From Christensenella sp. UBA5327 (GTDB lineage Bacteria; Bacillota; Clostridia; Christensenellales; Aristaeellaceae): 38,838 bases of DNA. The stretch covers positions 1-38,838 of the forward strand of contig DHQX01000037.1 in the NCBI GenBank assembly GCA_002411105.1, in the 5' to 3' direction. Below, in pieces: positions 15,224 to 23,672 of this stretch; the first letter of the stretch is position 1, and every line of letters begins with the position of its first letter. The position numbers and the translations under genes were made by a program. The notes beneath the pieces were generated by a model. It was given only the letters and a program-made list of their open reading frames with translations. It was not told where the DNA came from and did not search any database.

Positions 15224-17047
15224 TTACTTTTCCGCCCTGTCCAGCAAGGTCACCAGGTAGAGGAACTCCTCCTTGTAGGTGTCGCCGGTCAGGCTTGCGC
15301 TCCCCCGGAGCAGTTCCAGGGCATCGGCATAGCTGGCGCTGCCCTTCCATTCACTGTCCCGCAGCAGCATGCCCACCTGGGCCACGGCGGCGGCAAAACG
15401 CAGGTTGTCGGTCATTTCGCCAGGCTCAGCCTGCTTGAGGGGATAGGCGTAGAGCTTGCTCTCATCCCCATCAGGGGCCTTCGCGCGGATGGACAGGGTC
15501 AGCATCTCGTCTGAGGCGCTTTTGGCCTCCTGGGGCTCCTGGTATTTGCTCTGGGCCTCGCCGATATCAAAATCGCTTCCCACCGGCACCAGCTCATACA
15601 TCACCGTCAGCCGGTGTCCGCTGCCCAGCTCTCCCCCGTCCTTGGCGTCATCGGCGAAGTCCTCAGCCGCCATCACGCGGTTTTCATAGCCAATCAGCCG
15701 GTAGCCCTTGATATGGGCGGGGTTGAAGTCCACCTGTAATTTCACGTCCTTGGCCACGGTGAAGAAGGTGGCGCCGATTTCGGTCACCAGGGCGCGCCTG
15801 GCTTCATAGATGGTGTCGATGTAGGCATAGTTGCCGTCCCCGTGGTCGGCCAGAGCTTCCAGCTTGTTGTCCTTGTAGTTGCCATCGCCAAAGCCCAGCA
15901 CGCTTAGAAAGATGCCGCCCTGTTTCTTCTCTTCCACCATCCGGGCCAGGCTGCCCTCATCGCTCACGCCCACGTTCAGGTCGCCGTCGGTGGCCAGCAG
16001 CACCCGGTTGTTGCCGCCCTTGATGAAGTGCTTGTTGGCCAGCTCATAGGCGGTCTGGATGCCCGCCGCACCCGCGGTTGATCCGCCCGCTGTGAGGCTG
16101 TCAATCGCCTCCATGATGCGGGTCTTTTCGCTGGCCCGGACCCCATCCAGCACCACCTCATCCCAGGAGGCGTAGGTGACGATGGAGATGGTATCAGTCG
16201 GCGCCAGCTCCTCCAGCAGCATCAAGAAGGCGCGCTTCACCAGGGGCAGTTTGCCCGGCATGTCCATGGAGCCGGATACGTCAATGAGAAACACCAGGTT
16301 CTGGCCGGGGCGCTCTTCTTTTGGGATCTCAGCCGCTTGAAGGCCGATGAGCAGCAGCCAGGTCTGCGCATTCCAGGGGGTTTTGGCCAGCTCCATGGTG
16401 ACGCCAAAGGGCTGGCCGCCCTGGGGCAGCTGATAGTCATAACCGAAGTAGTTGAGCATCTCCTCAATGCGCACGCTGTCCACCGGCACCTGCTCGCCCC
16501 TTAAAATCCTGGCGCGCAGCTGGGCATAGGAGGCGGTGTCCACATCCGCCGCAAAGGTGGACAGGGGCTGTGTACGGGTAGAAAGGAAACGGTTTTCCTG
16601 GAAGAAACTGTATTCGTTGGTGTTGAAGGGCCTCAGATAGGGCATGGGCCCCATCTCAAAGCTTCCCGGCACAGCAGCCCGCGTCATGTCAAAGATCTGT
16701 CCGGAGGTCTTCTCCTGCGGGAGGTTCATGGGCATGGCCTTTTGAGAGTACAGCAGCTGGTGGGTGATCCTGTCCAGCATCCCGCTGGCCAGCAGCCCGT
16801 GCTGCTGTTGGAAAGCCATGAGGGCCTTGGTGGTATCAGGCCCGAACTGTCCATTAATGGGGCCTGAATAATAGCCCAGGGCAGTCAGCCGCTCCTGCAG
16901 CGCCTGCACCGCCTCTCCGCTGTCCCCTTCCTTCAGCTCCCGTTCAAAGCCCTCCGCCAGGGCGGGCAAAGCCAATCCTGCAAACACTGTCAATGCCATC
17001 ACCAGCGCCAGCATCTTGATCCAAGGTTTAAAAAATGTCACTTTCAT
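15224..17047 (-). CDS. Secreted VWA-domain protein with peptidoglycan-binding domain (YfbK-like)
   Basis: 607 residues. Residues 1-31 are a signal peptide ending LPALA. A peptidoglycan-binding type 1 domain spans about 37-97 (GDSGEAVQALQERLTALGYY, then FGPDTTKALMAFQQQHG). A YfbK-type region follows, with PLSTFAADVDTASYAQLRAR and VRIEEMLNYFGYDY near 160-210. The VWA domain starts at about 245 with the metal-binding motif LIDVSGSM and later ATDGDLNVGV. A C-terminal domain completes the family layout. It likely acts at the cell wall in metal-dependent protein binding; its partner is unknown. Its AGGAGGG ribosome binding site can pair with an upstream CCCTCCT. It is the last gene of its operon. 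Confidence 0.9.
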   Translation of the reverse strand: MKVTFFKPWIKMLALVMALTVFAGLALPALAEGFERELKEGDSGEAVQALQERLTALGYYSGPINGQFGPDTTKALMAFQQQHGLLASGMLDRITHQLLYSQKAMPMNLPQEKTSGQIFDMTRAAVPGSFEMGPMPYLRPFNTNEYSFFQENRFLSTRTQPLSTFAADVDTASYAQLRARILRGEQVPVDSVRIEEMLNYFGYDYQLPQGGQPFGVTMELAKTPWNAQTWLLLIGLQAAEIPKEERPGQNLVFLIDVSGSMDMPGKLPLVKRAFLMLLEELAPTDTISIVTYASWDEVVLDGVRASEKTRIMEAIDSLTAGGSTAGAAGIQTAYELANKHFIKGGNNRVLLATDGDLNVGVSDEGSLARMVEEKKQGGIFLSVLGFGDGNYKDNKLEALADHGDGNYAYIDTIYEARRALVTEIGATFFTVAKDVKLQVDFNPAHIKGYRLIGYENRVMAAEDFADDAKDGGELGSGHRLTVMYELVPVGSDFDIGEAQSKYQEPQEAKSASDEMLTLSIRAKAPDGDESKLYAYPLKQAEPGEMTDNLRFAAAVAQVGMLLRDSEWKGSASYADALELLRGSASLTGDTYKEEFLYLVTLLDRAEK

Positions 17048-17054
17048 GTAAAAA

Positions 17055-17084
17055 CCCTCCTTTGCCTATTAAGACGCAGGAGGG
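17055..17084 (-). promoter_or_regulatory. Stem that could hide the VWA gene's ribosome binding site
   Basis: On the minus strand, CCCTCCT (17078-17084) is the perfect complement of AGGAGGG (17055-17061), which contains the ribosome binding site 7 bases before the start codon. The loop is 16 bases. It could reduce translation of the VWA gene relative to the helicase gene just upstream. Confidence 0.4.
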
Positions 17085-17100
17085 CGGAAAAGGTTCCCGG

Positions 17101-19938
17101 CTATTTCTCAAACAACCGCAGAATTTCTTCCTGGCTGAGCTTCTGGGGCATGGATTCACCCGGGGTAATCAGCCGGTCAAACAGCCGGCGTTTTCTGACC
17201 CCCATGGCCACCACCGCCTCCTCGATGGATTCCGGCGTGATCAGGTGGATGATCTGCACATCCTTCTCCTGTCCCAGCCTGTGGGCGCGGTCATTGGCCT
17301 GCTCCTCAGCGGTGGGGTTCCACCAGGGATCCAGGTGGATGACCGTATCCGCCCCGGTCAGGTTAAGCCCGGTGCCACCCGCCTTAAGCGAGATCAGAAA
17401 GACCGGGGACGCCCCCTCATTAAACTGCTCTGCCAGTTGCAGCCGCTCAGCCGCCGGGGTTTCCCCGTCAAGATAGAGGCTGGGGATGCCCGCTTTGTTC
17501 AGGCGCGGCCTGATCAGCTTCAAGAGGGAGGTGAACTGGGAAAAGATCAGCATCCGGTGGCCGTTGGCCAGAGCCTCGGGCAGCACCTCCATGAGCAGGT
17601 CGATCTTAGCCGATTCCCCCGCATATTCCTCAAGCGCCAGCTTCGGATGGCAGCAGATCTGTCTCAGCAGCGTAATGGCTGCCAGGACCTCTATCCGGCT
17701 GCCGGAAAGCCCCTTTTCAGCCAGCAGTTCGTGCACCCTGGCGCGGCTTTGCATCAGCGCCGCGTCATACACCCGTCGCTGCTCGGGATACATCTGGGCA
17801 TAGAGGGTGGTCTCCATCTTGTCGGGCAGCTCGGCCATCACGTCCTTTTTAAGCCGCCGCATCAGGAAGGGGCGGATGCGCAGCCGCAGGTCCGCGGCCC
17901 CCCGTCCCTCATCATAGCGCTGGAGGAACTGGCGAAGCGGCGGGAGATAGCCAGGCAAACAAAAGTCAAACAGGCTCCACAGCTCGCTCACGTTGTTTTC
18001 CATGGGCGTGCCGGTGAGCGCCAGGCGGGTCATGGCATCAATACGCTTGGCCGCCCTGGCCGCCAGGCTGGCCACGTTTTTAATGTGCTGTGCCTCGTCC
18101 AGCACCGCGAAGCGGAAGCGAATGCCCGCGATCTCGCCGATGTCCTGGCGCAGGAGGGGGTAGCTGGTGATGATCACATCAGGCGCTTCCTCCTCCCCCT
18201 GGGCGATGGCGCGCAGCTGGCGCTCCCTGAGGGCCTTGCCGCCTGAAATCACCTGGGCTGAAAGCGAGGGGGCAAAGCGTTTGATTTCGCTGAGCCAGTT
18301 GTGCATGAGTGTCGTTGGCGCCACAATCAGGCTGGGTATAAGCACCGGGTCTGCTTCCTTGAAGTGCAGGATAGCGGCAATCATCTGGGCGGTCTTGCCC
18401 AGGCCCATCTCATCGGCCAGGATGCCGCCCATGCCCAGCATGTGCAGGCTGCAGATCCAGCGGAAGCCGCGCAGCTGATAGTCATACAGCCCTTCCACGG
18501 GGCTTTGAAGTTGCTCCGGGTTCATGGTCACCGCCATCTCCACCCCGCCATCAAGGGACAGGCTGAGGCCATCCTTTTGTGCCAGGGCGGACAGGTAGTG
18601 GGCGTGCATGGCCTCAAGATCCCGGGTATCGGGGGCCTCTGCCACCCGCTCCTGCCAGGCGGCGGCCAGCTCCCGCCAGTTCTCCGCGTCCCCCAGGGTG
18701 ATGAAGGTGCCGTCCCGATACCGGAAATAGGGCTTGCGCTGGCTGAGGGCCTGCATGAGGGGCAGCAGCTCCTCCACCGTCCGCCCCTCATCGGTAAGGC
18801 TGAGGCGTAGTTTCCCGGCCTTGATGCCCATGTGCCCTGAAAAGGAGGGCGCGCGCGGGGTCAGCTGCCTGAAGGCCTGGCTTAGGAACACCTTGGCCAC
18901 CCGGTGCAGCTCCCTGACGCCTGTCATGAGGAACTCAAAGATCAGCTCATCCTCTGCCAAATAGACCTGTCCCTTGCGCACGCGAAAGCCGCTGTGGGCC
19001 AGCAGATCCATCACTTCCCGCTCCCCCTGGGCATCCCGGAAGAGGTAGAGGGGCGTTTCACTGGTGCGCAAGAAGGGGTCCACCTCGTGGTCCCCATAGC
19101 GGAACACCACCCGGGCCTGCACCTCCTCCCCAGCCCGGTCCAGGTACACCTCGGGCTTCAGGGGAAACCGGATCAGGCGCCGGCTCATCTCCTCCTCGAT
19201 GGTCAGCGCATAGCGCCGCTGGAGGGCGGGCAAAAGGTCCGCGAACACGCGCTCGCTCTCCTCCCGGCTGAAGCGGTGGGTGAATCGCTCTTCCCCCGCG
19301 CTGCCCAGCAGCGCCCTGGCCAGGCCCCGATCCTCCCGGGGCTGGGCCACCACCCGGCCATCCACCAGCGCAAAGCTGCCGTCCTCAGTCAAAGGCCTGC
19401 ATGCCCCCTGCCAGATGCCGGTGAGCACAGCGCCCCTGATGTCATAGCCCAGACTGAACAGCAGCGGAAGGCCACCCTCCCGGATGCCGGCCTGCTTGAA
19501 AGCGCCCGCCTCGGTTTCCACCTGGAAGGTGAGGTCGCCCAATTTCTCCAGCACCAGACGCAGCAGGGCATCATTCAGGGGGATCTGGTTGGTGGCCGCC
19601 GGGCGGCCCTCCCCCGCCTCCGGCCCCAGCACAAAGGCGGACAGCAGGGTGAGCAGCGCCTGGGCATCGGCCGGGTATCGCATCCAGGCGGGTGAGTAGG
19701 TGAACTGTTTTCCCAGGGTGAGGTTGCGCCCCCACTTCACCGCCAGCAGAAGGCCCGGAATGTCCCGCACGGTGTAGAGCTTGTTCTGCCCGGTCTTCAG
19801 CTTCAGCGTCCAAACGCCTTCCTTGTGAACCAATACAGGCAGCAAAATAAGCCCGCTGCTCTCCGGCAGCGGGCCTTGGGCAGCTTCGAGCAATTGTTGC
19901 CTGACTAAGGCCTGATCCTTCTCATCCCCAAGGGACAA
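17101..19938 (-). CDS. SNF2-family DEAD/DEAH helicase, SWIM-less
   Basis: 945 residues. Residues 1-470 resemble the bacterial SNF2-associated region. The first ATPase lobe has motif I ADEMGLGKT (508-516), motif II DEAQHIKN (614-621) and motif III LTGTPMENN (641-649). The second lobe has ISLKAGGTGLNL and the arginine-finger segment ANDRAHRLGQ near 870-890. Such proteins are SWI2/SNF2 double-stranded DNA translocases that remodel DNA- or RNA-polymerase-bound complexes. Many relatives begin with a SWIM zinc finger; here nothing of it is left, because the zupT-like gene ends 42 bases upstream. Translation starts at a TTG, placed 7 bases after AGGAG. It is followed by the VWA gene after 53 bases. 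Confidence 0.92.
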   Translation of the reverse strand: MSLGDEKDQALVRQQLLEAAQGPLPESSGLILLPVLVHKEGVWTLKLKTGQNKLYTVRDIPGLLLAVKWGRNLTLGKQFTYSPAWMRYPADAQALLTLLSAFVLGPEAGEGRPAATNQIPLNDALLRLVLEKLGDLTFQVETEAGAFKQAGIREGGLPLLFSLGYDIRGAVLTGIWQGACRPLTEDGSFALVDGRVVAQPREDRGLARALLGSAGEERFTHRFSREESERVFADLLPALQRRYALTIEEEMSRRLIRFPLKPEVYLDRAGEEVQARVVFRYGDHEVDPFLRTSETPLYLFRDAQGEREVMDLLAHSGFRVRKGQVYLAEDELIFEFLMTGVRELHRVAKVFLSQAFRQLTPRAPSFSGHMGIKAGKLRLSLTDEGRTVEELLPLMQALSQRKPYFRYRDGTFITLGDAENWRELAAAWQERVAEAPDTRDLEAMHAHYLSALAQKDGLSLSLDGGVEMAVTMNPEQLQSPVEGLYDYQLRGFRWICSLHMLGMGGILADEMGLGKTAQMIAAILHFKEADPVLIPSLIVAPTTLMHNWLSEIKRFAPSLSAQVISGGKALRERQLRAIAQGEEEAPDVIITSYPLLRQDIGEIAGIRFRFAVLDEAQHIKNVASLAARAAKRIDAMTRLALTGTPMENNVSELWSLFDFCLPGYLPPLRQFLQRYDEGRGAADLRLRIRPFLMRRLKKDVMAELPDKMETTLYAQMYPEQRRVYDAALMQSRARVHELLAEKGLSGSRIEVLAAITLLRQICCHPKLALEEYAGESAKIDLLMEVLPEALANGHRMLIFSQFTSLLKLIRPRLNKAGIPSLYLDGETPAAERLQLAEQFNEGASPVFLISLKAGGTGLNLTGADTVIHLDPWWNPTAEEQANDRAHRLGQEKDVQIIHLITPESIEEAVVAMGVRKRRLFDRLITPGESMPQKLSQEEILRLFEK

Positions 19939-19980
19939 CTTACAACTCCTTTCGCCCGCAGGGGGCGTTCAAACACGCGC

Positions 19981-20784
19981 TCAGGCGAACAGCCACAGGC
20001 TCAGCGCCATCACCGCCATGCCGGCCACCAGGCCATACATGTTCAGGTGGTGTTCGCCATAGGTTTCAGCGCTGGGCAATAGCTCATCCAGGGAGATAAA
20101 CACCATGATGCCCGCCACCCCCGCAAAGATGATGCCAAACATGGTGTCATCCATAAAGGGCATGAGGATGAGGTAGGCCAAAAGCGCCCCCACCGGCTCC
20201 GCCAGCCCCGAGAGCATGGAATAGCGCAGGGCGATCTTCCGGCTGCCGGTGGCATAGTAGATGGGCATGGCCACCGAGATGCCCTCCGGGATGTTGTGGA
20301 TGGCAATCGCAATCACGATGGGGATGGCCAGCTGCACCGACTGGGTGGCCGACACGAAGGTGGCGATGCCCTCGGGCAGGTTGTGCAGGGCGATCACCAG
20401 TGCAGTCATCACACCGGTGCGCTTGAGCCTGGCGGCGTGCTGCGGGTTTGCACCGGCAGGGCAGGAGAACTCATGGGGGTTATGCTCACAGGGGATGAGC
20501 TTATCGATGATGGCGATGATGAGCATCCCGCCAAAGAAGGCCAGGATGGTATAGAGCATGCCGGTCTTCTCGCCATAGACGGCGGTGAGCAGCGCCTGGG
20601 CCTCGACAAATATCTCCGCCAGCGACACATAGATCATGACCCCCGCCGAAAAGCCGAGCATCACCGCCAGGAAGCGCACATCGGTCTTCCTGGTGAAAAA
20701 TACCATCATCCCCCCGATGCCGGTGGAAAGCCCGGCAACCATCGTCAGGAGAAAGGCGATCAGGATCGTCTGGAAGTCAAGCAC
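19981..20784 (-). CDS. ZIP family metal transporter (ZupT-like)
   Basis: 267 residues with about eight membrane helices. The two metal-binding helices carry HNLPEGIATF (near 133) and HNIPEGISVAMP (near 163), the diagnostic ZIP/ZupT motifs. It imports divalent metal (zinc, possibly iron or manganese) into the cytoplasm. A histidine- and cysteine-containing loop, CEHNPHEFSCP, lies near 99-109 before these helices. The start is a GTG at 20784 with a weak AAGGGA site, 23 bases after the pyridoxal kinase gene, so it depends on that transcript. Confidence 0.93.
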   Translation of the reverse strand: MLDFQTILIAFLLTMVAGLSTGIGGMMVFFTRKTDVRFLAVMLGFSAGVMIYVSLAEIFVEAQALLTAVYGEKTGMLYTILAFFGGMLIIAIIDKLIPCEHNPHEFSCPAGANPQHAARLKRTGVMTALVIALHNLPEGIATFVSATQSVQLAIPIVIAIAIHNIPEGISVAMPIYYATGSRKIALRYSMLSGLAEPVGALLAYLILMPFMDDTMFGIIFAGVAGIMVFISLDELLPSAETYGEHHLNMYGLVAGMAVMALSLWLFA

Positions 20785-20807
20785 AGGGGCAGTCCCTTTC
20801 TATCAGA

Positions 20808-21650
20808 TCAAAGGCCCAGTGCCCGGATAAAGCCGGGCAGCGCCTGCTCAAAGGGCAAACCAAAGCGTGAGGGGCGGGGATGGCGCAGGGCCGCTTCAAA
20901 AGCGTCCTCGATCACATCAAGCGCCAGGCCACAGGCGGTATCCAGCGCCAGCCCCCGCATGAGGCCCGCGATGACGCCTGCCGCCAGCATGTCCCCGGTG
21001 CCGGGATAGCTGCCCGGATGATGCTGACGCTCCAGGGTATGGGGTGCCTTCCCCGATGAATAGGCGGTGACGCCGATTTGCCCCTCCTGGGATGATACCC
21101 CGCTGAGCACCACATGAGGCGCGCCCAGGGAAAGAACCGCCTCCTTCTCCGGCACCTCAGGCTCTGTCCCGGGGCTGATGGGCAAGCCCAGCAGCATCGC
21201 CGCCTCCGTGCGGTTGGGGAAGATCACGTCTGCCCTTCCACACAGCGCGCGGAAGCCAGCGACCATCTCTTCCCCGCAGAAGGCATAGGGCTTGCCATGG
21301 TCCGCCATCACCGGGTCCACAAAAAGCCGAGCGCCTGGCGCCATCAGCCGGTCAAGGGAGGAGAGGATCATGTCCGCCTGTGCTGCCCCGCCCAGATAGC
21401 CTGTGTACACCGCGTCAAAGCGCAGGTCAAGGCGCCGCCAGTGGCTGAGGATGCCGGTCATGTCCTCCTTCAGGTCCCGGCGGTACACTGTGCCAAAGCC
21501 GCCGGTGTGGGTGCTCAGGAGGGCTGTGGGCAGCATCGCGCAGTTGAGCCCGGCGGCTGAGAGCACAGGCAAAACAACCTGCATGGAGCAGCGCCCCACG
21601 CAGGAGATGTCTTGAACGATGAGGATGGTTTTTTGTCTTGCGGTGTCCAC
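20808..21650 (-). CDS. Pyridoxal/pyridoxamine kinase
   Basis: 280 residues, a PfkB/ribokinase-like fold. Evidence is the N-terminal VQDISCVGRCSM, the substrate-side LLSTHTGGFGTVYRRDL, VDPVMADHGKPY near 118 and the anion-hole/base motif YPGTGDMLAAGV near 223. It phosphorylates pyridoxal, pyridoxamine or pyridoxine with ATP in the B6 salvage pathway. The GTG at 21650 follows the degV stop by 9 bases and has a poor ribosome binding site, so translational coupling is likely. The family sometimes includes thiamine-precursor kinases, but the N-terminal motif favours B6. Confidence 0.9.
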   Translation of the reverse strand: MDTARQKTILIVQDISCVGRCSMQVVLPVLSAAGLNCAMLPTALLSTHTGGFGTVYRRDLKEDMTGILSHWRRLDLRFDAVYTGYLGGAAQADMILSSLDRLMAPGARLFVDPVMADHGKPYAFCGEEMVAGFRALCGRADVIFPNRTEAAMLLGLPISPGTEPEVPEKEAVLSLGAPHVVLSGVSSQEGQIGVTAYSSGKAPHTLERQHHPGSYPGTGDMLAAGVIAGLMRGLALDTACGLALDVIEDAFEAALRHPRPSRFGLPFEQALPGFIRALGL

Positions 21651-21659
21651 TCCGTTATG

Positions 21660-22538
21660 TCACATGGGCCGTTCTCTGCCCATGAAGCAGACGGCCAGCG
21701 TCCCCGGCCCGGCATGGGCGCCGATCACCGGGCCGATCATCTGCAGCTTGATCTCTTTGATATCGGGCACCCGGTTTTTGATCTGTGTTTTGAGGATTTC
21801 CGCCTCGTCATGGCTGTCGCCATGGAAGACGATTACGGTCTGGTCCTGGGGGTTCTCAATGAAGTCCGCCACCTTCTCCGCCAGGGCCTTCATGGCCTTT
21901 TTGCGGCCTTGCACCTTGGAATGGGCCTCCAGCTTGCCAGCTTTGGTGAGGGTGAGGATGGGCTTGATGTCGAGCATGGTGCCCACAATGGCGCTGGTGG
22001 GCGAGATGCGCCCTCCCCTTCTCAGGTAGACCAGATCCCCCACCGTGAACCAGGCGTGGGACTTCAGGCGGTTGTCCAGCACCCACTGGGCCACCTCCTC
22101 CATGGGGGCGCCCTTCTCATACAGCGCGTGAGCACCCAGGATCAAAAGCGCCTGGGGCATGGAAATGGACAGGGTATCCACCACGATGAATTTGCGCCCC
22201 GGGTACTTTTGCAAAAGCTCCTCCTGAGCGGCCAGCACATTCTGGAAGGTGGTTGACATCTGGGAGGAAAAAGCCAGGAACAGCAAATCTTTTTCCTTCA
22301 GGATGGGTTCGAAATAGTCGATGTAAACGGGGGTGGGCAGAAGGCTGGTGAAGGGTTTGGAGCCTGCGCGCATGCGGTCAAACAGCTTTTTCTCAGCACC
22401 GCTTGCGCCGTTGTCGTCATAGTATTCCACGTCATCCAGCGTGTAGGGCATCTTCACGATCGGGATGTTTTTATCCCGAGCGGTCTCAAAATACAGATCG
22501 CTGTCACTGTCGCTCATGAGCACGTAATCTTTGACCAT
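21660..22538 (-). CDS. DegV family fatty-acid-binding protein (second copy)
   Basis: 292 residues, full-length DegV. It shares with the copy at 9508-10380 the segments WFTVGDLVYLRRGGRISPTS, DIKPILTL, KVQGRKKAMKALAEK and VIGAHAGPGTLAV. The N-terminal half differs more and uses LAFSSQMSTTFQN where the other copy has LSSGISASIQS, so the two may bind different acyl chains. It has a GGAGGG ribosome binding site, and a consensus promoter lies just upstream. It leads an operon with the pyridoxal kinase, ZIP, helicase and VWA genes. Confidence 0.92.
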   Translation of the reverse strand: MVKDYVLMSDSDSDLYFETARDKNIPIVKMPYTLDDVEYYDDNGASGAEKKLFDRMRAGSKPFTSLLPTPVYIDYFEPILKEKDLLFLAFSSQMSTTFQNVLAAQEELLQKYPGRKFIVVDTLSISMPQALLILGAHALYEKGAPMEEVAQWVLDNRLKSHAWFTVGDLVYLRRGGRISPTSAIVGTMLDIKPILTLTKAGKLEAHSKVQGRKKAMKALAEKVADFIENPQDQTVIVFHGDSHDEAEILKTQIKNRVPDIKEIKLQMIGPVIGAHAGPGTLAVCFMGRERPM

Positions 22539-22585
22539 GTTGTCCCTCCCTCGCAGATTGTTGCCATACCGGCAAGACCATGGAT

Positions 22586-22614
22586 ATTGTAGACGGAATG
22601 AGACATAATTGCAA
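22586..22614 (-). promoter_or_regulatory. Sigma-A promoter for the degV-to-VWA operon
   Basis: On the minus strand, TTGCAA (22609-22614), 17 bases, then TACAAT (22586-22591). It is back to back with the HAD promoter on the other strand. Confidence 0.75.
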
Positions 22615-22652
22615 GGACTGACGGGTTTTTTAAGGATTCTTCAGATTTCGTA

Positions 22653-22681
22653 TTGACAGAAAACCAGGCATTTCCTAAGAT
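22653..22681 (+). promoter_or_regulatory. Sigma-A promoter for the HAD phosphatase gene
   Basis: TTGACA (22653-22658), 17 bases, then TAAGAT (22676-22681), followed by a GGGAGG ribosome binding site and the ATG at 22709. Confidence 0.75.
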
Positions 22682-22708
22682 GTCGGAAAACACCACCGGG
22701 AGGCAAGG

Positions 22709-23515
22709 ATGAGCGCGGGGTTGGTTCAACTGGTGCGGCGGGCCAAGTTGTTTTTGCTGGATATGGACGGTACCCTTTACCTGGGTGACCGGCTGTTTCC
22801 CCATACCCTCCCCTTTCTGGAGGCCATCAGACGCCGCGGCGCGGATTACCTGTTCCTCACCAACAACTCCTCCCGGGGCACCCAGGACTATGTGGATAAG
22901 CTGACCAGGCTTGGCATCCCCTGCAAAGCCGATGACTTTTTCACCTCCACCCACGCCGCCATCGCATACCTCAAAAAACACCATCCGGGTCAGCTGGTCT
23001 ATGCCCTGGGCACCGCCTCCTTCAGCGCGCAGCTGGCGCAGGCGGGCATCCCCCTCACCCACCGGCTCGAGCCTGGCATCGGCTGCCTGCTGATGGGCTA
23101 TGACACGGAGCTGACCTATCAGAAACTCGCGGATGCCTGCCAGCTGATCACCCAAGGGCTGCCCTATCTGGCCACCAACCCCGACTGGGTCTGCCCCACC
23201 GCCACAGGCTATCTGCCCGACTGCGGCGCCATGGCCCAGATGCTGGAGCATGCCACAGGCCGCCTCCCCCATGTCCTGGGCAAGCCAAAGCCGGATATCG
23301 CGCTGATGGCGATGGCCCTGAAGGGCTGCCAGCCGGCGGACACCCTCCTCATCGGCGACCGCATCTATACGGACATCGCCTGCGCCAAGGCGGCAGGCGC
23401 AGGCGGCATCCTGGTCCTTAGCGGAGAGACTAAGGTCTCGATGGTGGCGGGCTCAGACATCCAGCCTGATGCCCTGTGCAATGACATTGGCGAAATCTTG
23501 TCTGTTTTTGACTGA
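22709..23515 (+). CDS. HAD-IIA family phosphatase (NagD-like)
   Basis: 268 residues. The HAD motifs are present: nucleophile motif LLDMDGTLYLGD (residues 14-25), motif II LFLTNNSS (near 51), the lysine in LGKPKPDI (near 190) and the acidic motif LLIGDRIYTDI (near 212). The class IIA cap lies between motifs II and III. Relatives dephosphorylate small phosphates such as nitrophenyl phosphate, nucleoside monophosphates or glycolytic by-products. The natural substrate is unknown. It has its own promoter, and the ppdK promoter follows, so it is probably monocistronic. Confidence 0.92.
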   Translation: MSAGLVQLVRRAKLFLLDMDGTLYLGDRLFPHTLPFLEAIRRRGADYLFLTNNSSRGTQDYVDKLTRLGIPCKADDFFTSTHAAIAYLKKHHPGQLVYALGTASFSAQLAQAGIPLTHRLEPGIGCLLMGYDTELTYQKLADACQLITQGLPYLATNPDWVCPTATGYLPDCGAMAQMLEHATGRLPHVLGKPKPDIALMAMALKGCQPADTLLIGDRIYTDIACAKAAGAGGILVLSGETKVSMVAGSDIQPDALCNDIGEILSVFD

Positions 23516-23573
23516 ATCCGGCCATAACACCCTCAAAAACGCATAAATACCCCTTTTGCATAGCGTTTCGGCG

Positions 23574-23602
23574 TTGAAAAAGGGGGTAGCTTATAGTATG
23601 AT
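23574..23602 (+). promoter_or_regulatory. Sigma-A promoter for ppdK
   Basis: TTGAAA (23574-23579), 17 bases, then TATGAT (23597-23602). An inverted repeat, TACCCCTTTT (23548-23557) against AAAAAGGGGGTA (23577-23588), overlaps the -35 and spacer and could be an operator. Confidence 0.75.
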
Positions 23603-23672
23603 ATCTGTTGGTGCGCAATCAGGGTAAATTCCCTTGTGCAGATAGAGAATGACCTTTGAAGGAGGATGGAAC

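Noticed and set aside
17035..18246. A 403-codon plus-strand frame over the SNF2 helicase
   Set aside because: It is an antisense shadow; the helicase motifs are intact on the minus strand.
22514..23272. A 252-codon minus-strand frame over the HAD gene and degV promoter
   Set aside because: It overlaps two good promoters and a complete HAD phosphatase on the other strand.
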